From contig NZ_PQGA01000018.1 of the NCBI RefSeq assembly GCF_002917095.1, positions 61,241 to 125,240 of the forward strand: a stretch of 64,000 bases of DNA, given 5' to 3'. The notes below the pieces were generated by a model. The model was not told the origin of the DNA. It did not search any database and saw only the letters and a program-made list of their open reading frames with translations. Below are positions 1 to 7,314 of the stretch, piece after piece. The position numbers and the translations under genes were made by a program. Source of the stretch: Paraburkholderia eburnea (GTDB lineage Bacteria > Pseudomonadota > Gammaproteobacteria > Burkholderiales > Burkholderiaceae). Position 1 is the first letter of the stretch, and the number at the start of each line of letters is the position of its first letter.

Positions 1-1
1 C

Positions 2-268
2 TGGTCAATCGCGATGAAGCGTCTGCAAGGCATCCAGGCTGCGGCGGGGCTCGCCTTCATCAACACGCTGGGCCTGCTGGGCGGATTTGCCGGACCCTAT
101 ATGTTCGGCCTCGCGGAAACGGCGTCGGGCCGCAGCGACGCGGGCTTTACTGTGATTCTCGCCGCGTCGGTCGCGGGGCTCGCGCTCGTGCCGCTGCTCG
201 CCAGAGCGATGCGGCGCGAAAGCGGCACGCTTTCGGCGGCGGTGCCGGCCACCGGAACGAATCGTTGA
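2..268 (+). CDS. MFS transporter, C-terminal fragment (cut by window edge)
   Basis: The open frame enters from the left edge (W-S-I-A before the first ATG at 14) and stops at 268. The visible 89 residues hold the last two hydrophobic segments of a major facilitator. The stretch around 'NTLGLLGGFAGPYMFG' (residues 22-37 of the fragment) is the loop and helix 11 pattern seen in anion:cation symporter (ACS) family members that import sugar acids and small carboxylates. It is followed after 40 bp by two short-chain dehydrogenases on the same strand, so transporter and dehydrogenases probably form one catabolic operon. The substrate cannot be read from this fragment. Confidence 0.85.
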   Translation, partial: WSIAMKRLQGIQAAAGLAFINTLGLLGGFAGPYMFGLAETASGRSDAGFTVILAASVAGLALVPLLARAMRRESGTLSAAVPATGTNR

Positions 269-308
269 AATCACATTCATCAGCCACATCGAAAAAGGAA
301 AAACGGGA

Positions 309-1049
309 ATGAGACTGAAGGGAAAGGTCGCCATCGTCACGGGCGCGGGGCAGGGGATCGGCGCGGCGACGGCGCTCAAGTTCGCGCGCGAAGGCGCCGT
401 CGTTGCGGTTTGCGACCTGAATGCCGAGGCGGTGGCGCTCGTGGAGGGCGCCTGCCGCGAGGCGGGCGCGCAGGCCCACGGCTACGTGCTCGACGTGGCG
501 AAGCGTGAAGCCGTCGTCGCGATGATCGCGGACGTGATAGCGCGGCACGGTCGAATCGACGTACTCGTGAACAACGCCGGCATCACGCGCGACGCGCGCC
601 TGCAGAAAATGACGCTCAAGCAGTTCGACGATGTGATCGACGTGAATCTGCGCGCCGTGTTCAACACCACGCAGGCCGTTGCCGACATCATGGTCGAGCA
701 GGGTTCGGGCGTCGTGCTCAACGCGAGTTCAGTGGTCGGCATTTACGGCAACTACGGGCAGACGAACTATGCGGCCTCCAAGTTCGGCGTAATCGGCTTC
801 ACGAAAACCTGGAGCCGCGAACTCGGGCCGAAGGGCGTTCGCGTCAATGCGGTCGCGCCCGGATTCGTCGACACGCCGATTCTGTCGACTGTGCCCGATA
901 CGGTTCTCGACAAGATGCGCGCCCAGGTGCCGCTCGGCCGCCTTGCGCAGCCGGAGGAAATCGCCAACGTCTACGCGTTTCTGGCGAGCGATGAGGCGAG
1001 CTATATCAACGGAGCGGTGCTTGAAGTATCGGGCGGCATGACGCTGTGA
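309..1049 (+). CDS. SDR oxidoreductase, FabG-like 3-oxoacyl-ACP reductase family
   Basis: This is a 246-residue classical short-chain dehydrogenase. The Rossmann motif TGAGQGIG is at residues 11-18, NNAG at 88-91, the catalytic serine near 140-141, and YAASK at 154-158 with Tyr154 and Lys158. It lacks any extra domain and has the usual length of FabG proteins. FabG-like annotation is a family call only: the gene sits 40 bp after an ACS-type transporter and 55 bp before another SDR, so a role as NAD(P)-dependent dehydrogenase of an imported hydroxy acid or sugar acid is more likely than housekeeping fatty-acid synthesis. The ATG is preceded by AAAGGAAAAAC, an acceptable ribosome binding site. 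Confidence 0.9.
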   Translation: MRLKGKVAIVTGAGQGIGAATALKFAREGAVVAVCDLNAEAVALVEGACREAGAQAHGYVLDVAKREAVVAMIADVIARHGRIDVLVNNAGITRDARLQKMTLKQFDDVIDVNLRAVFNTTQAVADIMVEQGSGVVLNASSVVGIYGNYGQTNYAASKFGVIGFTKTWSRELGPKGVRVNAVAPGFVDTPILSTVPDTVLDKMRAQVPLGRLAQPEEIANVYAFLASDEASYINGAVLEVSGGMTL

Positions 1050-1104
1050 TTCTGGCTTTTCCGGGCCGCATGAATTCGGGAAACGAGCAAGAGCGAGGTA
1101 ATCG

Positions 1105-1896
1105 ATGAGTACATTGGATCTTCTAAAGCCGAGACCCGGTTTGCGGGTTCTCGTTACGGGCGCGGCGGCCGGCATTGGCGCGGCGATCGCCGACGCGTTT
1201 CTCGAAGCGCAGGCACAAGTCTATGTCTGTGACGTGGACCCGGTAGCCGTCGAAGCGGCGCAATCGCGCCATCCCGCGCTGCGTGCCAGTGTGGCCGACG
1301 TCTCGAAGCGCGAGCAGGTGGAGCGCGTGGTGGACGAGGCGGCGGCCGCGCTGGGTGGGCTTGACGTGCTCGTCAACAACGCGGGCATTGCCGGCCCGAC
1401 GGGCGGTGTCGAGGACCTCGATCCCGAGCAGTGGGAACGCACGATATCGACCAATCTCGACAGCCAGTTCTATTTTCTCCGGCGCGCCGTGCCGGTGCTC
1501 AAGGAATCGTCGGACTGCGCCAGCATTATCGCGCTCTCTTCGGTGGCGGGGCGCCTCGGCTATGCGTTCCGCACGCCCTACGCCTCGACGAAATGGGCGA
1601 TCGTGGGCCTCGTCAAGTCGCTGGCGGTCGAGCTTGGCCCGAGCGATATTCGCGTCAATGCGATTCTGCCCGGCGTGGTCGAGGGCGAACGGATGAATCG
1701 CGTGATCGCCGCGCGCGCCGAGGCGCTCGGTCTGCCCTTCGAGACGATGCGTGAGGAGTACCTGAGGAAGATCTCGCTGCGACGCATGGTCAGCGTCGAC
1801 GATATCGCCGCGACGGCCTTGTTTCTCGCTTCGCCCGCTGGTCGGAACATCACCGGCCAGGCGATCAGCGTTGATGGGAATGTCGAATACCTGTGA
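1105..1896 (+). CDS. SDR family oxidoreductase
   Basis: A 263-residue short-chain dehydrogenase, distinct from its upstream neighbour. TGAAAGIG is at residues 18-25, NNAG at 91-94, SS at 145-146, and the YxxxK pair is Tyr159 and Lys163. The extended C-terminal substrate loop around residues 181-220 (VVEGERMNRV) resembles sugar or sugar-acid dehydrogenases in which an imported substrate is oxidised. A GAGCGAGGTAATCG stretch precedes the ATG. Together with the preceding SDR and the transporter fragment it looks like a small catabolic operon. The exact substrate is unknown. Confidence 0.9.
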   Translation: MSTLDLLKPRPGLRVLVTGAAAGIGAAIADAFLEAQAQVYVCDVDPVAVEAAQSRHPALRASVADVSKREQVERVVDEAAAALGGLDVLVNNAGIAGPTGGVEDLDPEQWERTISTNLDSQFYFLRRAVPVLKESSDCASIIALSSVAGRLGYAFRTPYASTKWAIVGLVKSLAVELGPSDIRVNAILPGVVEGERMNRVIAARAEALGLPFETMREEYLRKISLRRMVSVDDIAATALFLASPAGRNITGQAISVDGNVEYL

Positions 1897-2141
1897 GTGC
1901 CTGCTGGCGGGACACGGGTGCGCGTGAGGGGAGCGGTCGCCTGCGCGTACCCGTTGGACGACTGGCCTCTCGCTTTGCCTCTCGACGTGCACTCCATTTT
2001 TTCGGAAACAGTGCGGTAGTTTCGCGGTTAGCGCCTTGCGACTGACGGAACCACCGGCCAGGAAGACCGCATCGGCGACGGGTGCCGTTGAGCCGTAACA
2101 TGAGCGCCAACCCGATGTTCCCAACGTTTAGGTGCGATTGG

Positions 2142-2489
2142 TCAAACCCGCATTCCAGCATGTAGGCAGACCATACCGTCTGCTACATCCGCGTAGAACC
2201 TGGCGCGGTCTTGGTCGAGGTTGCTAAGGTCGTTCACGTCAGCGTTTCTTTGCATTGCGATGTGAGTTGAGTATAGGTTCATCGTCCTATGCTCCCATTC
2301 CAGCCACTGATATGACATGACTTGCATCGTCACGTAGCGCAAGTCGTAGCGGTATCCAGCGCCTGGATTACACACATTGCTTCTTGATCGCTTCTGTGTG
2401 ACGAGGCATTCCGGGGCTGCCACGACGGGCACAGCGAATGCTGAACAGTCGAGGCCATCCATACCAGGGAAGGGAATTTCACCAGCCAT
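2142..2489 (-). CDS. hypothetical protein (doubtful)
   Basis: A 115-residue open frame with a varied amino-acid composition (several Trp, Tyr, His, Met, Asn) that reads more like a protein than the Arg/Ala-rich shadow frames common in this GC-rich DNA. There is an ATG at 2489 but no purine-rich ribosome binding site in front of it. No domain or signal peptide was recognised. It could be a remnant of a mobile element or an artefact. Confidence 0.25.
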   Translation of the reverse strand: MAGEIPFPGMDGLDCSAFAVPVVAAPECLVTQKRSRSNVCNPGAGYRYDLRYVTMQVMSYQWLEWEHRTMNLYSTHIAMQRNADVNDLSNLDQDRARFYADVADGMVCLHAGMRV

Positions 2490-2590
2490 TTCGTGGGGAG
2501 GAGGGGCCGGGCACCCGACGACCAGGCATGGACCTACGTCCTCGCCGTCGTCCGCTTTGACCTACGGCTATGAACCTTCCCGATCCCGGG

Positions 2591-2616
2591 TGAGGGTTGT
2601 GCGTGCGCAACCCTCA
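2591..2616. repeat. perfect 9-bp inverted repeat
   Basis: Arms TGAGGGTTG (2591-2599) and CAACCCTCA (2608-2616) enclose an 8-base loop. No T-tract follows on either strand, so it is not a typical intrinsic terminator. It lies about 150 bp upstream of the glycosyltransferase start and could be an operator or an RNA hairpin in its leader. Confidence 0.55.
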
Positions 2617-2768
2617 TCACGAAGGATCGTATCGCGCCGGCCACCGGAGAAGCGTCATGTTTATCCATAACAAACGTCTGCAATATACCGTGCGGGTTGC
2701 CACACCCAACCCAGGACTCGCCAATCTGCTGCCCGAACTGCAATCCGGCCGACAACTGCGGAGGTAGC

Positions 2769-3473
2769 ATGCTTGCCGTCATTATCCCCGCGCACAACGA
2801 GGCGCATCTTATCGGCCGTTGTGTGCGCTCGGTCGTACGGGCATCGGGCCATCCCGAACTTGACGACGAAGAGGTCAGGATTTTTGTGGTCATGGACAGT
2901 TGCACGGACCAGACGGGGCCCATAGCGGCGTCGCTGGGCGCGCAGGTCCTGTCGATCGACAGGCGTAACGTCGGCGCGGCGCGCGCGCTGGGCGCGCAGG
3001 CGGCTGTGACGCAGGGGGCCCGGTGGCTGGCCTTCAGCGACGCCGATACCATCGTCGAGGTGGGCTGGCTGGCACAGCAGCTTCGTTGCCGCACCGACGC
3101 GGTGTGCGGAGTCATCGGCGTCGAAGACTGGTCGTGCCATAGCGCGGCAGTCCGCGAGGATTTCGTCGCGACTTACCGCGACCGGGACGGGCACCGTCAT
3201 ATCCATGGCGCGAATCTGGGGGTATCTGCGCAGGCCTACCAGGCGGTTGGCGGGTTCAGGCCGCTGGAGTCCAACGAAGACGTTGCGCTGGTCGAAGCGC
3301 TGATCGCCGCCGGGGCCTCCGTCGCCTGGAGCGCTGCGACGCGGGTGGTGACCAGTACCCGACTCGATTCCCGTGCGCCGCGCGGTTTTGGCGCTGCGCT
3401 GCGAGCCGCCGGGCTACGTCTGGCCGCGCAGGAGGGAACGGTCGATGAAGGCGGTCCCGCCATCGCGCTCTAA
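2769..3473 (+). CDS. glycosyltransferase family 2
   Basis: A 234-residue GT-A fold glycosyltransferase. The N-terminus has the family-2 signature VIIPAHNE (residues 4-11), a nucleotide-binding Asp near 43, the metal-binding DAD at 91-93, and an acceptor-side GGFRPLESNEDV segment at 161-172. The start was set at 2769 because GGAGGTAGC lies directly in front of that ATG, while an upstream in-frame start at 2697 would add a Cys-rich stretch with no family similarity. There is no membrane anchor. This kind of small GT2 is commonly encoded with a PIG-L deacetylase, a NodS-like methyltransferase and an acyl-CoA dehydrogenase-like protein; here those three occur at 9.2-11.8 kb. Confidence 0.9.
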   Translation: MLAVIIPAHNEAHLIGRCVRSVVRASGHPELDDEEVRIFVVMDSCTDQTGPIAASLGAQVLSIDRRNVGAARALGAQAAVTQGARWLAFSDADTIVEVGWLAQQLRCRTDAVCGVIGVEDWSCHSAAVREDFVATYRDRDGHRHIHGANLGVSAQAYQAVGGFRPLESNEDVALVEALIAAGASVAWSAATRVVTSTRLDSRAPRGFGAALRAAGLRLAAQEGTVDEGGPAIAL

Positions 3474-3764
3474 GCGCGCGCCGCCGCTCTTCGGGGTTTC
3501 CCCGTTGTGGACGATGCGGTGTGCAGTTACGCAAGACTGCTAACCGTTTTGACCCGAGCATTTCTGCCATGCCGGTCCGGCGCCGAAGACGAACGGGCCG
3601 CGAACTCGCCGGCCGCCGTGTTGGGAATGGGTATTGCGGGCAAGCATGGATAGCGCGGACTCCGTCATAGGGGATACATGGCGCATCGTCCGGCCCGATG
3701 ATCTCCCGCGTATGGGCGGATCAATGACGGGTGCGCCGTCGAATCCCCGTACTGCGGAGCTCAC

Positions 3765-5057
3765 ATGGAATCCAACCTCACGCCCTCGACCGCACGGGAC
3801 GGCGCGGCCAGTCCCTGGCTCGAGAAATTAGGCCCCGGGCTGATCACCGGCGCAGCCGACGACGACCCGAGCGGCATTGCCACCTACTCGCAGGCGGGAG
3901 CGGCGTTCGGCTTCGACATCCTGTGGACGATCCTGCTCACTTACCCGCTGATGGTGGCCATCCAGATCATCAGCGCGAGGATCGGTCGCGTGAGCGGCCA
4001 CGGACTCGCGACCAACCTCCGGCGTCACTATCCCGTGTCGCTTCTGTACGGCACGGTGCTGCTGCTGCTCGTGGCCAATACGATCAATATCGCCGCTGAC
4101 CTCTCCGCGATGGGCGCGGCCGTCAATCTTGTCGTCGGCGGCCCGGCGCGCCTTTACACGGTGGGACTGGCCGTGCTTTCCCTCGGCCTGCAGGTTTTCA
4201 TCCCCTACAAAGCCTACGTGCGGGTACTCAAATGGCTCACCCTTGCGCTGTTCGCCTATGTGGGCGTCGTCTTCGCCGTCAAGATTCCATGGGCAACCGT
4301 TGCGATCCGGAGCGTGCTTCCTCATCTGTCGTGGAGCAGTATCTATCTCACCACGGTCGTCGCGATGTTCGGTACGACCATCAGCCCCTACCTGTTCTTC
4401 TGGCAGGCTTCCGAGGAGGTCGAGGACTTGCGCGCAGACGCGCGGCAACACGCATTGAAGAAGGCCCCCTGGCAAGCCGCGGTGAATCTCCGGCGGATTG
4501 GCTCCGATACCCGGATCGGCATGGCCTTCTCGAATGTGATCGCGTTCTTCATCATTCTCACCACGGCGGCGACGCTGCACGCGCATAACGTGACCGATAT
4601 CCAGACGTCGGCGCAGGCCGCTTCGGCGCTGAAACCCATCGCGGGGCAATTTGCATTTCTGCTCTTCAGCCTGGGCATCGTCGGTACCGGGCTGCTTGCC
4701 TTGCCCGTTCTTGCGGGGTCGGCTGCTTATGCGATGGCGGGGGCGTTCAGGTGGAAAAACAGTCTCGAACTCGACCCCCGGCTTGCGAAACGGTTCTACG
4801 CCATCATCGTTCTTGCCACGGTGGTGGGTCTTGCGTTTGGGTTTACGTCGATCGACCCAATCAAGGCGCTCTTCTGGAGTGCCGTCATCAACGGCGTGAC
4901 GGCGGTGCCGATCATGGTCCTCATGATGAAGATGGCTGTGCGTGAGGACGTGATGGGAAAATTCATCGTGTCGGGCAGCCTCCGGCTCGTGGGCTGGCTC
5001 GCCACCGGCGTGATGGGTATTGCTGTAGCCGGAATGTTTATTCTTATGCTGGTGTAG
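3765..5057 (+). CDS. Nramp-family divalent metal transporter, variant motif
   Basis: A 430-residue polytopic membrane protein of the Nramp fold (about 11 helices). The first helix carries DDDPSG at residues 32-37 in the place of the canonical DPGN metal-binding motif, and the helix-6 region shows MFGTTISPYLFFWQ near residues 204-217. Proteins of this branch are usually annotated as Mn/divalent metal or Nramp-related transporters; the substitution means the metal should not be assumed to be Mn2+ or Fe2+. It is flanked by a 291-bp leader without a recognisable gene. It appears monocistronic. Confidence 0.88.
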   Translation: MESNLTPSTARDGAASPWLEKLGPGLITGAADDDPSGIATYSQAGAAFGFDILWTILLTYPLMVAIQIISARIGRVSGHGLATNLRRHYPVSLLYGTVLLLLVANTINIAADLSAMGAAVNLVVGGPARLYTVGLAVLSLGLQVFIPYKAYVRVLKWLTLALFAYVGVVFAVKIPWATVAIRSVLPHLSWSSIYLTTVVAMFGTTISPYLFFWQASEEVEDLRADARQHALKKAPWQAAVNLRRIGSDTRIGMAFSNVIAFFIILTTAATLHAHNVTDIQTSAQAASALKPIAGQFAFLLFSLGIVGTGLLALPVLAGSAAYAMAGAFRWKNSLELDPRLAKRFYAIIVLATVVGLAFGFTSIDPIKALFWSAVINGVTAVPIMVLMMKMAVREDVMGKFIVSGSLRLVGWLATGVMGIAVAGMFILMLV

Positions 5058-5183
5058 TCAACGGTTCGGACTGCCTATCCGTATCCGTCCAGGCTCGGGC
5101 GCAACGGTCGTTATTCAATATTGAAGTGGGCGTCACGCCCCGGGGTTTATCGCAATCGCTGTGGGGGCGCGATCCCTTCCTGT

Positions 5184-5258
5184 TCAATGAAAAATGAGGT
5201 ACAGGATGATGAGTACGACCAGTGGTACGCCCAGAAGCCAGCCGAGCAGGTAAGGCAT
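5184..5258 (-). CDS. 24-residue single-span membrane peptide
   Basis: Found by reading the minus strand directly. An ATG at 5258 opens a 24-codon frame that encodes Met-Pro-Tyr-Leu-Leu-Gly-Trp, a run of Leu/Val/Ile, and ends in Ile-Phe-His. Almost the whole peptide is one hydrophobic helix. AAGGA lies 6-7 bases upstream of the ATG, which supports real translation. It sits alone between the Nramp gene and the PRC-barrel gene. No function is known to me; small membrane peptides of this kind often bind or regulate a larger membrane complex. Confidence 0.6.
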   Translation of the reverse strand: MPYLLGWLLGVPLVVLIILYLIFH

Positions 5259-5360
5259 GATGTGTCCTTCGTTTCCATGCGAACCGAAGCACTCGGGTGT
5301 GAGTCTCCGGTCCGTGTCGTGATGCGCATACAACCGCGCAACGCGCGTGACGCGCGCGGG

Positions 5361-5849
5361 TTATACGTCTTCGGAGGGGCGATCGCGCGGCAACGATCCG
5401 GGTACATCGCTAACGGATGCCCCGACTGCGGGTTGCCAGTAGGGCTGGCGATTGTAGTATTGATGCAGCTCGCTACCCCATTTCGTGTCGCCCATCGACG
5501 GCCAATGGTCTTTGTCGAACCCGGGGTCGTCCTTGATGCGCTGCGCGCTCAAGTCCACCCGGAAGCACTTTTCGGCAGTGTCGAGCGTCAGCGCGCCCCA
5601 CGGAATGGCGTGCAGATGATTGCCGATGCCGAGAAAGCCGCCCTCCGCCAGCACGGCATAAGCCACGCGGCCGCTCTGGACGTCGAGCATGATGTCCGAG
5701 ATTTTGCCGACGTGTTCGCCGTCGGAAGAAATGACCTTGTTGCCATCGAGCGTGGCGGCCGCCATGATCTCGGGGCCCGGCCCATCGCCGGTTCCGCCGC
5801 CGATGATGTGCGTGCCGCCCGTGGAGGGGCGGGAATCTGGTGTAGTCAT
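5361..5849 (-). CDS. PRC-barrel domain protein
   Basis: A 162-residue soluble protein. Residues about 28-105 form a PRC-barrel: 'LDGNKVISSDGEHVGKI' followed by 'DIMLDVQSGRVAYAVL' and 'IPWGAL', the beta-barrel pattern first described in photosynthetic reaction centre H subunits and RimM. The start at 5849 was chosen because AGGAG precedes it; the longer open frame upstream is Arg/Ser-rich and not family-like. In Burkholderiales such stand-alone PRC proteins are frequent in stress-response neighbourhoods. Its partner is not known. Confidence 0.88.
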   Translation of the reverse strand: MTTPDSRPSTGGTHIIGGGTGDGPGPEIMAAATLDGNKVISSDGEHVGKISDIMLDVQSGRVAYAVLAEGGFLGIGNHLHAIPWGALTLDTAEKCFRVDLSAQRIKDDPGFDKDHWPSMGDTKWGSELHQYYNRQPYWQPAVGASVSDVPGSLPRDRPSEDV

Positions 5850-5995
5850 GGTCGACTCCTGGTGGGTTGGAGACCTTGGTAGCGCATTTGCCGTGCCGCT
5901 GCGCGAGCGTGACCGGCATGGACCGCTCCGTGCAGCCGGGCACACCCCGAAGCGGCGACTTCCGCTGGCGCAGGCGACGCGTCGTCCGGCAGGAG

Positions 5996-6715
5996 TCAGT
6001 GTTCGATCGACCACGACGCCTTATCGTGCAGATGGGCGACGAGGCCCGACAGCGCCGCCTCGACGCGCGCGTCGCCGGGGTGTGCCCGCCAGCGCACCTC
6101 GAAGCGGGCATCGAGACGATCGTGGGGCGTGTCCGTTTCCGTGCGGCGCGCGAGACCCAGCCGCAGGATGCGGCAGTCGTGGGGGCGCAGGGCGTCGGCG
6201 AGGCGGCGATACGCGTCGTCGCCGACGTCATGACCGATCGTCACGCTCGCACGACGTCCGCGCGGCATCCGGCGCTCCAGGTACTCGAGGCTTTCCAGCA
6301 CGACGAGGCCGAGCACGGTTCCCGCAATGGCCAGCGTCATCTGGCCGCCCCCCGCGCAGAGTCCGATCACGGTCACATACCACATCGTCGCCGCTGTCGT
6401 GACACCCCGCACGAGACCGCCGCGGTGCAGGATCGAGCCAGCGCCGATAAAGCCGACGCCGGAAAGGATGCCGAGCGGCAAGCGCATGAGATCGAGCTCG
6501 ACGAACGAGCCCGCCGCTTTTCCCTGCTGCAGTAACAGCACGTTCACCTGAAGCATGGCGAGGCAGGCGGCGAGGCATACGAGCAGCGTCGTGCGCAGGC
6601 CTGCCGCATTGCCTGATTCGCCCCGATCAAGCCCGATCAGCAGGCCCGCTACGAGCGCGACGGCAACGCGGCCCGCAAGGTCGCCCCATGTGAGCAGGAG
6701 TGGCATCGGACTCAT
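5996..6715 (-). CDS. MgtC/SapB family membrane protein
   Basis: A 239-residue protein. The N-terminal 140 residues contain four to five membrane spans with the family signature 'LLIGLDRGESGNAAGLRTT' (residues 25-43) and 'GVGFIGAGSIL' (about 86-97). A soluble C-terminal domain of about 90 residues follows, as in MgtC, where it is ACT-like. MgtC proteins promote survival in low Mg2+ and in host cells by affecting the F-type ATPase. It is transcribed toward the PRC-barrel gene on the same strand with a 146-bp spacer. Confidence 0.9.
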   Translation of the reverse strand: MSPMPLLLTWGDLAGRVAVALVAGLLIGLDRGESGNAAGLRTTLLVCLAACLAMLQVNVLLLQQGKAAGSFVELDLMRLPLGILSGVGFIGAGSILHRGGLVRGVTTAATMWYVTVIGLCAGGGQMTLAIAGTVLGLVVLESLEYLERRMPRGRRASVTIGHDVGDDAYRRLADALRPHDCRILRLGLARRTETDTPHDRLDARFEVRWRAHPGDARVEAALSGLVAHLHDKASWSIEH

Positions 6716-6754
6716 GGCGGCAGGCTTCCGGTGAACAGGCGGCGACGCGCGGGT

Positions 6755-6910
6755 TCAGACGAGCGGCGTGCCGCCTGTGAGCGCGAGCCGTCCCGAACCG
6801 CGATAGCGGCGCCCGCCGCGATCCGGCTGCGGAGGCACGAGGCTCGTGTAACTGGGCGTGGCGTTCTGTTGCTGGTCGGGCGTGGGCGGAGTGAGGCGGG
6901 CAGTCGACAT
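6755..6910 (-). CDS. hypothetical 51-residue protein (doubtful)
   Basis: A short open frame starting at the ATG at 6910 and beginning Met-Ser-Thr-Ala-Arg-Leu-Thr-Pro-Pro. It is rich in Pro, Gln and Gly and predicted disordered. It ends 40 bp before the mgtC start on the same strand. There is no strong ribosome binding site, so it may be only a chance frame. Confidence 0.3.
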   Translation of the reverse strand: MSTARLTPPTPDQQQNATPSYTSLVPPQPDRGGRRYRGSGRLALTGGTPLV

Positions 6911-7175
6911 GGCGGGATCTCGTTCGCTGGAGATGAGGCGACAGCCAACTGGGAGCAAGGCGCATGCCATGGAGGTAGTCACTCGAAGTCGCGTTCCGAT
7001 TGGCGCCCGGCCCTACACGTGCGGAACGGACGAGCCATGCCCGGGAAAGAGGCGTACCGGCAACGTGGCGGAACGGGAGTTGCGAATAACCGGCTGCGCG
7101 CGGGATGACGAAATCGGCTCGCGTACGCCGGTCGGATTCCACAGTAGACGCGATACATCCTAAGGAGAACGACGC

Positions 7176-7292
7176 ATGAAAATGCGCCGAACATGCCCGG
7201 CTCAGACGCGAGCAGCGATAGCAATGGGAATGGACGACGCCGGAGCCCGACGCGGCCCGCAGGTGCGCCGCTTGCTGCGGGCGAGGGCGTGA
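7176..7292 (+). CDS. 38-residue leader ORF upstream of the ThDP enzyme
   Basis: Found by direct reading. A perfect AAGGAG lies 8 bases before the ATG at 7176; the frame encodes a short Arg/Ala-rich peptide (starting MKMRRTC) and stops at 7292, 22 bases before the ATG of the ThDP enzyme. The strong ribosome site and close spacing suggest a translated leader or a small coupled protein. There is no obvious run of one amino acid to make it a classical attenuator. It could be a fortuitous frame. Confidence 0.4.
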   Translation: MKMRRTCPAQTRAAIAMGMDDAGARRGPQVRRLLRARA

Positions 7293-7314
7293 CTCAATAC
7301 AGCGGGGGAAGGCC

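Larger units (their letters stand above)
1897..2768. other. 872-bp region without a convincing gene
   Basis: No frame here has clear family resemblance. Composition is lower in GC than the flanking genes and three overlapping open frames run through 1865-2161, 2142-2489 and 2377-2670. A hairpin lies at 2591-2616. The region separates the SDR operon from the glycosyltransferase and may be a decayed insertion or an intergenic repeat; see the separate entry for the best open frame. Confidence 0.5.

Noticed and set aside
1123..2124. 333-codon open frame on the minus strand over the SDR gene
   Set aside because: It is Arg/His-rich and opposite a clear SDR; a typical antisense shadow of GC-rich coding DNA.
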